From assembly GCF_964340395.1 (NCBI RefSeq), contig NC_135559.1:5371001-5435000 (forward strand): 64,000 nt of DNA, in the 5' to 3' direction. The position numbers and the translations under genes were made by a program. The notes beneath the pieces are model-generated. The model did not search any database and was not told the origin of the DNA. It saw only the letters and a list, made by a program, of their open reading frames with translations. The DNA comes from Glandiceps talaboti (taxonomy: Eukaryota; Hemichordata; Enteropneusta; Spengelidae). Positions 1 to 12,438 of the stretch are shown one piece after another (the first letter of the stretch is position 1; the number at the start of each line of letters is the position of its first letter).

Positions 1-18
1 ACATATTTATATATATGC

Positions 19-3000
19 CTAAGAGGTGACAGACACTTCAAGAGGGGTTGATTTGGTCAAAGTGACTGGTTCTGTTGGTGACTTATTGTCACCACTAGTA
101 GTGTTACTGTTAGTATCTTTGACAATGGGTTTCTGTCCTTTGAATAACTGGATACTCAAACGATACAGTTCTGGGTCCATATCTGCTGCAGTATAGGCAC
201 TTGTATCAGTTTCCTACAAGTAAAGTATACAACATTATTAAATTCAGGTTTTACACAAGGTATCCTTATAGAGACTTACAAACTTGATATCTATGCATAA
301 TGTATGAAAATGTACACCTATGATATCCTACTTTTACAACATACACTATATCTCCATTGGCTTTCAGTGACAGGAGATCATTAAATAATCTCGCTACTAA
401 ATAACTTGGTTATAAACTAATATTGTAGTGAACAACCCTACATGATCTTTGTTTTCAAGTCATCCAACAACACTCAAGGTTCTCAGAACACGACTCAAAC
501 ATGTAGTTCGCTCTTTCATCTATGCAACCAATTCTTTGGAACCAATAGGGAACTTGCAATCCAGACTGAGCATGCTCAGACGCAAAGGACTAAGGGATTA
601 TCTGAGGTTATCGTAATACCTAATCTGGAGCTACCGATAAAATAAACCTCCCACAATGGTCAGGGTAACTATAAATTGATTATTTGTGGTTACAAACAAT
701 GTATCAACACTGTTTACAATACTAATTGATGAGTATTTATTATCACATTTCCCATGATGCAACATTCAATATGGCGGGTTTGCAAGTTCCCTATTGCCCA
801 CCGCTCTCCACTTTGCACCTTTGAGACTTTTAAGTCAAGACTTAAGACATACCTTTTTGAGAGAGCTTATTTGTGACGGTATACAGTAAAGCATCAGTGA
901 GCATCATCACTTGATGGATACCACACGCTACATAAATCTCTTTATCATATCATGTTATCATATACATGTATATAGACTTTGTTACTAAAACAACATTGTT
1001 GTAAATAAATACATGTTTGACTAATTTCAGTAACACTGAAAACAGTAAAAAAAAAAATTTAGACTATGAGTGTAAAGTGCTTACCTTTTCAGTTTTTCTG
1101 AGTTGTTTTCTGATAGCCATATCTCTTCTGGCACAGAGAGCTCGTCTACAAGGACCTATGTCTGTGAACAGTCTTGCTCTTTGTTTCTGTCTCTTCAATG
1201 AGGCCGCATTAAAAGCACCAAGATCACTGTCAAATAGTTTTAACTTGGGACCATGCCAATCTGAACACAAGATAACAAGGAAGTTATAATAGTGCTTAAG
1301 TTGGTGTTTTGGTGAAACATCTCGTAAGTCTAAACGTTCATACAACCATGCAGAAACCAATAAGGAACTGCATATTCCACATGTCATGATCACTATTTCT
1401 AGATGCAAACATGCAAGCGTCAATGTTGTTACATCTACATTTGATGTCCACATGCTGGCACTTTAGTTCATTTCATTTTGTAGCAAAAAAACTATTCATT
1501 CACCATACTATCTTTCCAGCGTAGCAAGATCAGTTTCTTATCACTTTGTGTGTAGAACAAGAGCTGGTGAACTACTATGACCTTTGAACTGAGAAATGAA
1601 ATGAATACACTACACTACATACCCTCTTCTAGAGCTTTTTGGCAGACATCGGTGATCTGAGCCATCAAGTTTGATCCGGCTAACACCTTGGAAACTCCAA
1701 TTGTGGCAAGGACGTTGCCAGGTGAGAATTTCTTCAAAGCTGTGATTGGCTGTTCCTCTCTCTGCTGTACTTGGGTGTCCTTCATGAGACTGGCAAAGTC
1801 AACATCCAGCACATCCAGTCTCTCTGAATAGAGTATGTATGGAGAAATTTATGACATAGCAATCCATTTGTTAAAAAAAAGTAGATGTGGTCAAGTAGTA
1901 ATCATCACAAAGGACTCCAGAATATGTAAATTGGTCTTTCGATATCGGTGGTAAATAGATAAAATCTACCAAAGCTCCCCAGTCACTTTACCAAAGTTCC
2001 CAAAATACTATGATCCAATATATGGGAAACTTTTCCAGTTTTATCAGATTTCCCCCTCCTGGACTGGGGTTCCCCAACCTCAGCAAACATAATGCAAATA
2101 GACACAACTTCTCAAACGTACATAAATAAAGAAGATGCGACTCTGAGCGAGATTTTACTATGGGCGAGTACCAGGATGCAATCTACATGGATCAAAATGT
2201 TTTGATTTTCACTGGCGACTGGCGACTGAAAGGAGTGTGCTATGGTTTAAGATATTTTCCCGCTATTAATAATATTATATAATATGCCCCATAATCTGGT
2301 CTTCGAGGAGTCAGGAGCGACATCACATCTTACGTAATACTGCATATACACTATGATAATGTACTATCATTTCATTGTACAATTTATTTTAATTTACAAG
2401 TTTTTGACATCTACATACCCACAGGTGTCTCCTCAGGCTGTTCTTCTTGTTTTTCTTCCTCCATCTGGGAATCTTCTTCTATCATAGCTTCAAGTTCATC
2501 TTCACTGATAGCTTCATATGCATCCTCATAGGTGACAACAGTGTCTACTGGTCCATTCCCTTGATCGTTTTCACTTGCTGCATCTCCAATGGTACTTATT
2601 GGCATAGCAATGTTTTCAATTGGTTTGGAGTCTTCTATTTCAGGCTCCTTTGATGGTTCAACTTTCTCTTCAATATTCTCCTGTATCGGAACCTCAACTT
2701 CTGCCGGAACTTGTTCCTTTTCCTCTGACCTGCTTCTTGTCCTTGCCCTTTCTTTTCCCATCTCTCTAGCCCTTTCTCTATCTAAAGGTCTATCCTCATC
2801 TTTATTCCTGTCGGCTACAAACTCCTCTTCTTGTCTGTACCTACTGCTTTCTCTCTCATTCTCTTTGTGAGTTCTGCCTTCTCTTTTCCTGTAATCTGAA
2901 CCTGATGAGCTATGTCTACTTGAAGTACTTCCAATGCTGGGACTACGCCTTCTGTGAGGAGGAATTCTTTCATCCTCATCCTCGGCAACTCGTCTTGTAT

Positions 3001-6000
3001 TTCGCTCCCCCTCCCCTCTTATCTCTAATCTTTCATCTCTACCTCTTCTGTCACGACTTCTGTCTCTTTCTCTCATTCCTCTATCTAAATCCCTGACCCT
3101 CTCTAACTCTCTGTCATCTTCCCTACTATATCTGTCTCGACTGTCTGATCTTGCAGACTCTCTGTAGGTCTGTCTGCTAATTTCTTGTCTCTGTCGACCA
3201 TTGTCTTGCTTTCTGTATTCATCATCGGCCTTTGTTTCTATGACTATGTCCTGATCTGCACTATTACTATTACTACTGCTTCTGCTTTTGATTTGAGGTT
3301 CTGATAAAGAATCAACACTAACGTCTGACCAGTCACTGAAAACTTCCTCATTTTGTGGGAAGCTCTCTTCAATGACCTCTTTAGGCTTTCTATGCATCTC
3401 CTTGTCCTCTCTTTCTTCGTGTTCTTTCCTTGTATGTTGAGGAGGAGGAGGAGGAGGAGGAGGAGGAGGGGGAGAAGGTGATCTCTCCCTCACTCTCTCA
3501 GCTCTGGAAGGTCTGTATGTGTCTCTGATTTGTGGACTATCCCTCCTCTCAATTGGACGTTTTCTTTTCCGAATGGGCGAATCACTACCTGATTGGTCAT
3601 CAACATCAGAATATGAACGTTTATGGGTTATTGGCGGCCTGTCCCTTGCAAATTTATCTGGTCTTGTGTCTCTGTCCATGTCATATTTACTGATTGGATC
3701 ACGTGATCTAACACCTCCGCGATCTTCATTTCTGTCTGGATAGTCCCTATACCCTGCCACTCTTTCAATCCTACTTCTCATATTCCTGTCTGGGTCAACA
3801 AACTTTCCACGTCTCCCAGTATATCTTCCATCGCTAGGTTCATCTCTTGAGCGGCTGCGATCTGGTGGGTATCTCACATCATGACTTGGCTCAGACCTCT
3901 TTAACTTGCTAGGGGGTGTTGGACTGCGTCTTTCCATTCGTGGGATAATTTTACTGGCAAGTTTGGGTTCTCTGCGATCTCCTTCATGGCTGCTTGTGCT
4001 ATGACTGGTTGGGGAGTCACGGTAACTGCGATAATTTCCAGGTGAATTCCTGTCTTCTTTAAACTTGCGTCTGGAACAAACAGGGCATAATATACAGGTA
4101 AAAATAGCGCCAATGGTATTGTAGCACAACATATCCATGCTCTACTGACAGGACAACATAGACACAAAACTATAGTACTGGTAATCAAAGCATAGACACA
4201 AAAACATAATAAAAACAAGATATTAATTAAATACTAACATATTGTACCTGGCTGATTCACTACTACGTTCTGGTGGTCTATCATATCTCTGTAAGTCTCT
4301 TTTTTCTTCTTGTCTCCTTTCCCATTCATCTTTCCTTGACTCTCTTTCTCTACGGGATGAAAAGTCATCTTTTCCGATACCTCTTTTCTCAAACCTGTCC
4401 ATGTCTTTACTATCTTGGTAATGTTTACCATAGTCCCTGCTGTCATCTCTTTGCCGTCTTTCTCTGGAACTTGGTCTACTATCAACTTTCTTCTTTACTT
4501 TTTCTACAGAGTGAAACCACATCAAATAAATGGTTGGAATTTTTTTTTTTTTATTTAATTTTTTTTTTTTTTTTGCTTGAAACTGTTCCCACTGATTCTT
4601 TTTTATACAGATGCTTACACATACATAATTCTACATAAATCTAATCAGGTTTTGGACAATGCATAGACTGTGAGTCATTACTCCAGGAGTCCTCAAAATT
4701 TGCATTTGTCTAGTGAGTGATTTACAATGTTTGTAATCAAAGGAACTGAAAGCATTTATCTGTTTTCATTTTAATTGCACTAGCCAGGTTGGGTTAAATT
4801 TTTCAGGGTCTGAGCCTTCATTTTTGAAGTTGATCAATATTTTGAAAGTAGAAGAAGATATCTTGGAAGGTATCAAATCAATTACCAGAAGGATAGGGTG
4901 AACGTCGTCTTTCAAATCTATCAGGAGATCGTCTTTCCAGGGAATGTCTCTTTGGTGAGATGGATCGTTTCTTTATGGGAGGTGTTCGTCCTCTAGGTGA
5001 AATTGATCTTCTCTTTGGTGAATACGATCTATGTAGTGGTGGGGGTGAAGGTGACGGACTACGCACTTTATGTTTTTTCACTGGTGGTGGCGATGGTGAC
5101 CGCATTTTCTTGCGAGACATGCGAGGTGGTGGCTCTCTGGGTATGGGAATATCCCTGGTCATAAGAGAAAAGAATTTATGAAGGATATGTAATCCTACAA
5201 TGTGGGGAAGTCTTTGATTCATATGTGTATGATATGTTTTCAATCAAAATGCATGTGTCACACTAAAAATCATTTCTGTTCAAGAGCATTTTGAAAAACA
5301 ATGCTATTAAATCTTACAACACATCGTGATTTCTATCAGCATCCCTTACAAATTTTAACTGATGGTAGAATGTCGTATTTTTTGTATTTATCCACCTACT
5401 TGTGTTTAGACTTTTTCTCTGGTTTATCTTCAAAATGTGATTTCTTTTTCTTCTTTGTCTTCACATGGGTTATATCCATTTCAGGTTCGTCTGGAGGTGG
5501 AGGACTCGGTGTATGAGGACCTTTACGCATGGGGGATTTGCGTGACTTCCGAGAACGTGGAGGTGAATATTCCTGAGCAGGGCTTGGAGTCCGTGGTCCT
5601 TTTCTTGAGAATGGCTCTGGAGTTGGAGTCTTTGGACCCTTCCTGTCCCTAGGTACACAAGTATATTTTATGTAAACTATGGTACAACCTAAGTTTAGAA
5701 GTTATTTGACTCAAGGGAAAATATTTTCGTAACACCAAAACTAAACTAAATTGACCAGTCAAAGTGTAAATTCATAAAGGTTTCAGCAACCAAACTAAAG
5801 AGTCCACTCAGCATGGCAAGAATGTTATATTCAAATAACGAAGGACATGTCTGAATGAGAAGACACTTCACTTTGTACCTTGGTGATTCTGGAGGAGTCC
5901 TAGGTCCCTTACGCTTCTCACGAGATTTGCGTCGTTTCTTCGGTGGGGTTGTGCGTGGCAGATTTGGTGAAGGGATTTCTTTCCGTAGTTTAGAAGGGGG

Positions 6001-9000
6001 CGTTGAATCTTCTGATGACACCTTGTAGATAATGTAACAAAAGAAACTAGTAATCAAAATTGTTTATTTCCAATTTTTGAGAAACCCTATACAATGGTCA
6101 CAAATATTAATATTAACAATGTCAGTTTTCATTATAGCACGGTTCCACCAGTGTGTGAAAAGTGCTTTAAGGCCCTAGCACAGACCAATAGTGACACAAC
6201 AGCCTTTAAAACTTCCTCCACTACCTTGGGAACATACACTGCAGAGCAAGAGCAGTTTCTGTAAGCACATACATTAACTTTAAAGCATTCACATAGCCAC
6301 CTCTATCCTACTACATGTAGGTCCTTAATTACACAGCTGGGTTGTTACAGGTGCACAAATACTGCCCAGGGGCTATAGCCATTCAGAAAAACCTGGCAGC
6401 AGCAAGGATGAGCAGCAACCTGCAGATTGTAAGCCAGCCAATCTCCAATTTCAAACATTTGTGAGTTTTGACACACTGGAATTTGAAATTAAAACTTTTT
6501 TAATTTTTTTATTATCCATTATCAATATTAAAATAAGATAACTACCAAGAGTATTTGACCATTATGCGTCTTCAGGTCAAGTCCATGTAAAAGACAGTGG
6601 CCATGGCAGGTTTGGGTTAAATCAGATTTTAATGTGATTTTTTAGCTTTATGTAGCATATTGAGATTCTTAATTGAATACCATTATATAAGAATAGTACA
6701 TTGGATTTATTCAAATTTACCTGTTTTTCAATTATCACGTTTTCTTTTTCCTTTTCTCTCTTCTCTTTTTCAATTTCCAGTTCCAGCTCCCTTTGTAATT
6801 GTTGTCGTCTCATCTCTAGGGTTAATTCCCTTTCAAAATCCAACAAACTCTCATTACCATCCTCCCATTCCTCTGGAAGACACAAACGTTTACCAATATC
6901 GGTTCAAAAAAAATAAACGACAAAGTTGGGATGGAGATGGGGGTAGGGGTACGAACTCTTGGTACAGCCTAGACTAATCCTTGTTCAAGGGCCCTGGTTT
7001 CACCACAGACAAGGAAGAACACATCAGCAATGGACCCTCTCCCATTGTCTGAATGGTAGTCTCCAGTAAACACTACCGGTACTCATTGTCATGGAAATAA
7101 CTTTTATACCATTCAACTTTCCTTGTCTGTGATTTCACAAAAAAAACCTTAGACACAGATAGATGTAGTCTATAGTTTGTGGATTCCTCCCATTCCCACA
7201 AAGTGTGGTATAATTACTACAGTTCTTTATTCACGACAAGAATTACTGTAGATGGAGTATTTACATCACTTTACAGTAATTACACGAATACCCAATGGCT
7301 TTTCATTCTATCATTTCCCCACCTACTTTTGGTAACTCCACTGGGTTACCTGGGTTATCCTGACTTCTAAAAGGGTTACATGGATGACTTACATGTAGTA
7401 ACATAACTGTTTTCATTCTAACATTTCCCCACCTGCTTCCAGTAATTCCACTGGGTTACCTGGGTTATCCTGACTTCTAAAAGGGTTACATGGATGACTT
7501 ACATGTAGTAACATAACTGTTTTCATTCTAACATTTCCCCACCTGCTTCCGGTAACTCCACTGGGTTATCCCAGTCTAATAGAGTGTCTTCTCTATCACT
7601 ATCAGGTGATCGTTCCCTAGCTAGAACCACCGGACTGATTTCACGTCTTTTTCCCTTCACTGGTTCATCCTCACCTTTATCTCGGTGACTACTTCTCTGA
7701 CGCGACCTCTCCCTCTGCAAAGTAGAAAATTTGATTACACTTGACATTCGTTTTTTTCCCAATGGCTCTGTGATAGGAAATGTTGACAAAGCAATGAGGT
7801 CAGTCTGATGGTAACCACGACAATGGCAGACCAAGTATATGGAAGCTAACTTGAATGGAGACAAACACTAAAAACAATTATTCTGGCATACTGACAAGGT
7901 ATCATTGCATCAATCAGGGGTGAACAAATCATTTTGTGAACTGGTGGTCCCCGGACCAATGCCTCAAAAAATCCAGTGGTCCTGCTGAAAGAATTAGTGG
8001 TCCCAGGTCCCGCTAATGTGAAACATTAAATCTTGCCTATGAATCTGTATATTCAGAGGACTTTTTAACATAGTTATTAACAGTAAGGACCAGGTACTGG
8101 TCCAACGTACCAGACAAGGTAAAATTTGTGTGGTCCGCCCAAAAAAAACGCTAGTCCTGGACCAAGGACCAGTGGATTTGTTCAACCCTGTATCAATGGA
8201 TGTCAACGTGATTACACCCACAATAGGGTGGTGTTTTCTGATAGCCAGTTTTTTCTCAGGTGGCCACACATACAAATTACAACCACATTCAATGTTTACA
8301 CTACTTATATAATTTACAAGGTGATTACATGTATTTATGCATGCATATTAATATAACCAAGGCACCGTTATCACCCAATTGTGTAATATATCACGCCATA
8401 TGCAACAATCATAGTTTAAGTTTATGTTGATCTTAATTTGCTTAATTTCCATAGTAACCTAATATGATTTATTTGTTTAGAAAAAGTTTCAAGAAATCTT
8501 AGAGTCATGCGGATGACCACTTCCCCTTCCATCATCTACCTCTGTGCTAGTACATGCATCATTTCATAAATGACATTTTGACTGAATATCATTGAAGCTG
8601 CTGACAAATCAAAGGCAACGACTGAGAATGGCTTGTCGAAAATGCCAACCATAGGATACGATGATGGATGTATGGATGTTACCCTTCCCCATAGGATAAT
8701 GTGTGATCTTTTAAACCAGTGACATGAATATTAATGATCAACACAGAAGTAGCTTTCAAAATATGATCTCTAGTCTGGGGTTTCACTAAATGGGATAACA
8801 TAAAATGTTTAATGCAGTTTTGGAATTTTCACATTAGAACAGTTTTCCAAGGTAAAATGAATGTAGCATTGTGGATGTTGAAGACAATTTTTCCATCAGA
8901 TTTATAGGGGCCTTTTTAAAGAAAAATGGGCTTATCCCACGATGCCGCACTCTAGAATGAATATTGTGTTTTAACCCTTTCATGACTAGAGATGAGTTTT

Positions 9001-10464
9001 AAATAATATGGGGACCCAATTTATATGAATATTTTCATAATTACAATAATATTACTTTATTAGGAAGTAACAATTCTTTAATTCCAGTCTAAAATCAAGT
9101 TGATATGTGCCAAAAACTTACATAAAACGAGAATTTTGTCCAAACAATTTTGGTGGGAATGTTTTCAGTATTGAAGGGGTTAAATGAAATACCTTAGAGT
9201 CAACACATTGTATGATATGTTGCTTGTCTGACATGTATTACAACGATACCTTAGGTGAGTAAGATCTATCTCGACTTCTCCGTTCACTGGAGGGGTCTCT
9301 TCTCCTACTACGTACTTTATGTCTCAAGTCTTCACTGTCAAGGTCATCTCTTCTTCTGTCAGGTGACCTGTTGGTAAAGATTGTGCAAATCTTTAACTCT
9401 GAACACACTATACAACTTTGCTGTACCTAGTTATGTAATTTGTAAAAAACAAATGAAGATGAATTTTCCATGTACATCATAATACAGACTTGGGTAAAGG
9501 TGACAGTTGAGTTGGAACCAAATAGATATTTAATTTGGAACACCGATTTTCCAAAGTAAATTAACCAATCTTCGTACTAAGGACACAATATGAATAGGAA
9601 CTTACCAGTAGGTCTAACTCTGTGTATGGAATGGGACGATGATTGACATGGAGCAAACCATAAAAGGTCTATGGAACTGGGGCGTGATGGTTGAGATGGC
9701 ATAATGAACTTCATGGAACCCCCACCCCCACCCCCACCCCATGCACATGCTGATGTAATATCGCATCTTGGCAAATGAAGCACTTGTCAAAACCCATTCT
9801 ACCAAAAGTATACAGATTTAGCTCCTTTCATTTAGATGATGAAAATTTGAGTAATTTCAATGCCTGACCTTTCACCCCGCGGTCTCTTCCTTGATGCTAG
9901 GCTGTGCTGAAACCGACATTTACTGCCATAAGGACAGTGTCCATCTCGTAACCAATTACGACATGTCTCTGGACGTATCCCATCTGAACTAAGTCGGCTC
10001 TGTAAAGGAATAATGCAAAGGCAGTATGTTGTAATTTGCAGACAACATAGCTAAGTCTATCATTTATTTCACGTAATTATTCACTGAATTACTAAAAGGT
10101 TACAAAACTCAAATGAAAAAAAAGAAATAAGTACAATAGAATGAAATGAATTATATAGAAAATTAAAATTATGAATAACAATTGTAAAGCTAAAGTATCT
10201 ATAGTATAAGCTATAGCACTACTGAACCTTGTCAGTTCAGGTGTGCTAAAAATATCGAGCAGATCTAGTACTACCATACATGTAGGCTGCTTTTTAACAA
10301 AAAGTTCTAAAACTACACAAAAAGCAGTGATGTCAACATACCTCCCTTCCCCCACCACCTGGTCCAAGTCTTTCAAACACACTTGGACGTCTCCTTGAGC
10401 TTTGGGAGGAATCCTGTATCGATTTGGAGCTATCAACAGTTACCTTTCTGTGAATTTTTGACAT
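19..10464 (-). CDS. ZC3H13: ZC3H13-like zinc-finger protein, m6A writer complex subunit (13 coding exons)
   Basis: Coding exons in transcript order: 10342-10464, 9869-9999, 9250-9367, 7543-7714, 6721-6872, 5879-6021, 5400-5648, 4886-5154, 4248-4503, 2419-4070, 1623-1823, 1085-1260, 19-213. They sum to 3837 nt (1278 aa plus stop); all phases agree. The N-terminus (MSKIHRKVTVD, then RRPSVFERLGPG) closely matches vertebrate ZC3H13. One CCCH finger follows (C54-x8-C63-x5-C69-x3-H73). Next come a Glu/Arg-rich helix (about 182-232), KGPRTP/SPPPP motifs, a long Arg/Ser/Asp/Glu-rich disordered region with a polyproline run near 740, and the conserved C-terminal block (about 1088-1278: LDVDFASLM, SDLGAFNAASL, GPCRRALCARRD, ELYRLSIQLFK). 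In other animals ZC3H13 (fly Flacc/Xio) anchors the WTAP-VIRMA complex in the nucleus for mRNA m6A methylation. Human is 1668 aa; this one is shorter, mainly in the low-complexity middle. The 3' UTR lies outside the window. Confidence 0.96.
543..796 (-). mobile_element. Inverted-repeat element (MITE-like), copy 1 of 4
   Basis: A 254-bp unit bounded by CAATAGGGAACTTGCAA and its inverted complement. The interior carries the palindrome TGAGCATGCTCA near one end and CATCATGGGAAATGTGATAA near the other. It lies in the last intron of ZC3H13, in the opposite orientation to the other three copies. No open frame and no clear target-site duplication is seen. Confidence 0.85.
829..876 (+). pseudogene. 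LINE reverse-transcriptase C-terminal tail fragment
   Basis: Translates to FKSRLKTYLFERAYL followed by a stop, the typical end of the reverse-transcriptase reading frame of CR1/L2/jockey-type LINEs. It directly follows MITE copy 1. Only this tail and a short 3' region survive. Assignment is by motif recall, not by search. Confidence 0.5.
3431..3472 (-). repeat. (GGA)n repeat coding for polyproline in ZC3H13
   Basis: About ten GGA/GGG triplets on the plus strand read as consecutive prolines on the minus strand, within coding exon 10. Length is likely to vary between alleles. Confidence 0.85.
7301..7569. repeat. 110-bp tandem duplication spanning a ZC3H13 exon edge
   Basis: Units start at 7301, 7411 and 7521. 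The third holds the end of the real exon (low boundary 7543) and its donor. The first two are near-identical copies of the exon's last 30 nt, the donor and intron sequence, placed downstream in the transcript. See findings. Confidence 0.85.
7909..8199. mobile_element. MITE-like element with imperfect inverted ends, ZC3H13 intron
   Basis: The outer 24 bp at each end are inverted versions of each other (CATCAATCAGGGGTGAAC and the complement of GTTCAACCCTGTATCAATG). The interior is rich in GGTCC/GGACC motifs that repeat in both orientations. No open frame of note. It lies in the intron between coding exons 3 and 4. Confidence 0.55.
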
Positions 10465-10491
10465 GGCTGACAAAGCCTTCAGCAACCAAAC
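10465..10491 (-). other. ZC3H13 5' UTR part of the first coding exon
   Basis: On the minus strand a polypyrimidine tract and TTTTTCAG acceptor lie just upstream of this short leader, which ends at the ATG whose first base is 10464. At least one further non-coding 5' exon is therefore expected upstream, probably near 10.8-10.9 kb. Its exact ends cannot be fixed from sequence alone. Confidence 0.6.
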
Positions 10492-12425
10492 CTGAAAAAA
10501 TGAATGATAATGTTCACTTTCATATATGTAATCTCAGTTTGTCCGGTAAATGGACAGTAAACATGGTTTGACTTGATAACGTTACAGACATCGCACGCGC
10601 ACATCAGAATCACATGATTTACAAAATTTTGTACAGGCATTCCGTTCTGACAAACAACCTGACAAAGGCATTTGACAGTCAGTTTTTATAACTGCACAAC
10701 AACAAATCGGAACTCAAAATGTTCTTATTTTTATGAGTGAATATTTTAAAAGCCTACCTATACTAGCACATAAACGAAATCAAAACAACGCATTTCCTCT
10801 TTCGTACTTGAAAAGAGTTCCCTGGATGGATGTCGCCATATTGTTTATTATGTATTTACTCCAGTGAATCACGCCATCTAACGTGAATTTAAATTATATA
10901 AAATGTGTTTTGTACTACAGAAGCAGAAAAAAGTAAAGATAGTTATTTTCCCGCGGAGGTTTTTTCTAGCTATCAACAGTGTAATCAAAGATCTAAGGCC
11001 ATAATTTCTCATTCGGCCAATATCGACACCCTTCGGTAATCTTCGGCGAAAACGAGGTCACGAACCGCGCCAAAATAATGGTTCAAACGATCCGGAGCTA
11101 GTGTATTTCCCGGGAAAACCGAAAATTGGCTGGCTTTGTTCCATTTTCCAATTGAAGTTGACATACGAGCGCTAAGGTATTTATTATAAGTTTATTCGTG
11201 TCATTTATGCATGTTTTCATTTCACAGTATAGTTCAAATAAAAAATTTGCAGGAATATCGTAGTTTGCATGAAAACATCATTGAGAATGAAATCCAAAAT
11301 GGCGTCCTTTGTCTGTGTGTTTTGACAGTAAGTGAAGCAATTTAGACCGAATTTTAAAAGTGTAAGACTAGTCTTTGCACTTTCCATGAGAATGTTCACC
11401 ATTCAAGGCCTTGGGCACTTTGTTAAAGGTTTGTTTGGATCATATGTGTTGTAACGCGGGTACGATCTGTTCATTTTTTTCGTGTGTCGCCCTCTCTCGG
11501 TAGAAAACACGGCAGACGTATTCATACAAGTCCCGAGTACAACAATTAGTATCGTATATACAGACAGTACTATATATCGTTTTACCCGTAATTTATTGGC
11601 ACAATATTATGTTTACTTCATTCTTGACTTTGACATCTACATTTGTATGGCACTATATTTCAGTATAAAATTACAAATATAGAATTTAATGTTGATCATT
11701 GATGTATATTTTAATGCAACCTTGAAATCAAATTCGAAGTGGGGTCATTGTCGTCAACCAGGCTCTCTACTTTGCACGCTACAAGTTGACATCTGTGACA
11801 ATCAAATTAGAGTAAAATTTCTTGGTGTCGTTTATAGTACTCATGATTGATGATTTTATCGATGATCACATAAATAAACCCAACAACATAAAGCCACTGA
11901 CTCTAGTACACAGGAATGATAAAGGGCTCTGAACATATAATTTATAAACACCCAAGGGAAATCCTTGCAGGTACTTATTGTGTAGTGACAGGTTGGTCAC
12001 TGTTGTAGAGTGTCAGAATCACCTATACTGGTACAAAAATGTACAGAAATTCCTATCTCTTACAGTTAACAAGAAAACTCAGTTTTCTACTTTTAATGTT
12101 GTCTTACATTAGACCTCAGACCACTGCACTATAGAAATAGTGGTCTGAGATAAGCACAGTAATAGACAGATGTATACACGTGAATACTCATCTGGATTCC
12201 AATGTGTTCTCTTAGGAAACCATGTGAGTGGAGGTGTAAATCGTAGCGATACCGTATAGGAACTAGACTACATTGTATGTGAATACTCTCATGCATAATA
12301 TTCACTGCACTCTAATGGAACACATGTATATATAAAGATACTAATTTCAAATTGTGTCCTATTGTTTGATGTCCAAGTAACAAAACAACCAACAACAAAA
12401 CTTTTTTTGTGTACATTCTTTACAG
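10492..12425. promoter_or_regulatory. Divergent intergenic region between ZC3H13 and STAG
   Basis: No coding exon is seen here. The two flanking genes start in opposite directions, so this stretch should hold both promoters and both non-coding first exons. The part around 10.93-11.18 kb is richer in CpG (CCGCGG, TTCGGCCAAT, GAACCGCGCC) than its surroundings, as expected of a housekeeping divergent promoter. A candidate STAG leader donor (CGCTAAG|GTATTT) lies near 11176. A 10-bp inverted repeat (TCAGACCACT with its complement after a 13-nt spacer) lies at about 12117-12149. Transcription start sites cannot be placed without RNA data. Confidence 0.5.
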
Positions 12426-12438
12426 CTTGACAAATCCC
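12426..12438 (+). other. STAG 5' UTR fragment ahead of the start codon
   Basis: A TTCTTTACAG acceptor precedes this 13-nt leader, so an upstream non-coding exon is expected. Two ATGs follow in frame, at 12439 and 12442; the first is taken as the start. An upstream in-frame ATG at 12409 lies in the intron and is not used. Confidence 0.6.

Noticed and set aside
2447-2870. Plus-strand open frames across ZC3H13 exon 10
   Set aside because: Antisense shadows of the low-complexity Arg/Ser/Glu coding sequence. The minus-strand exon has matching phases at both ends.
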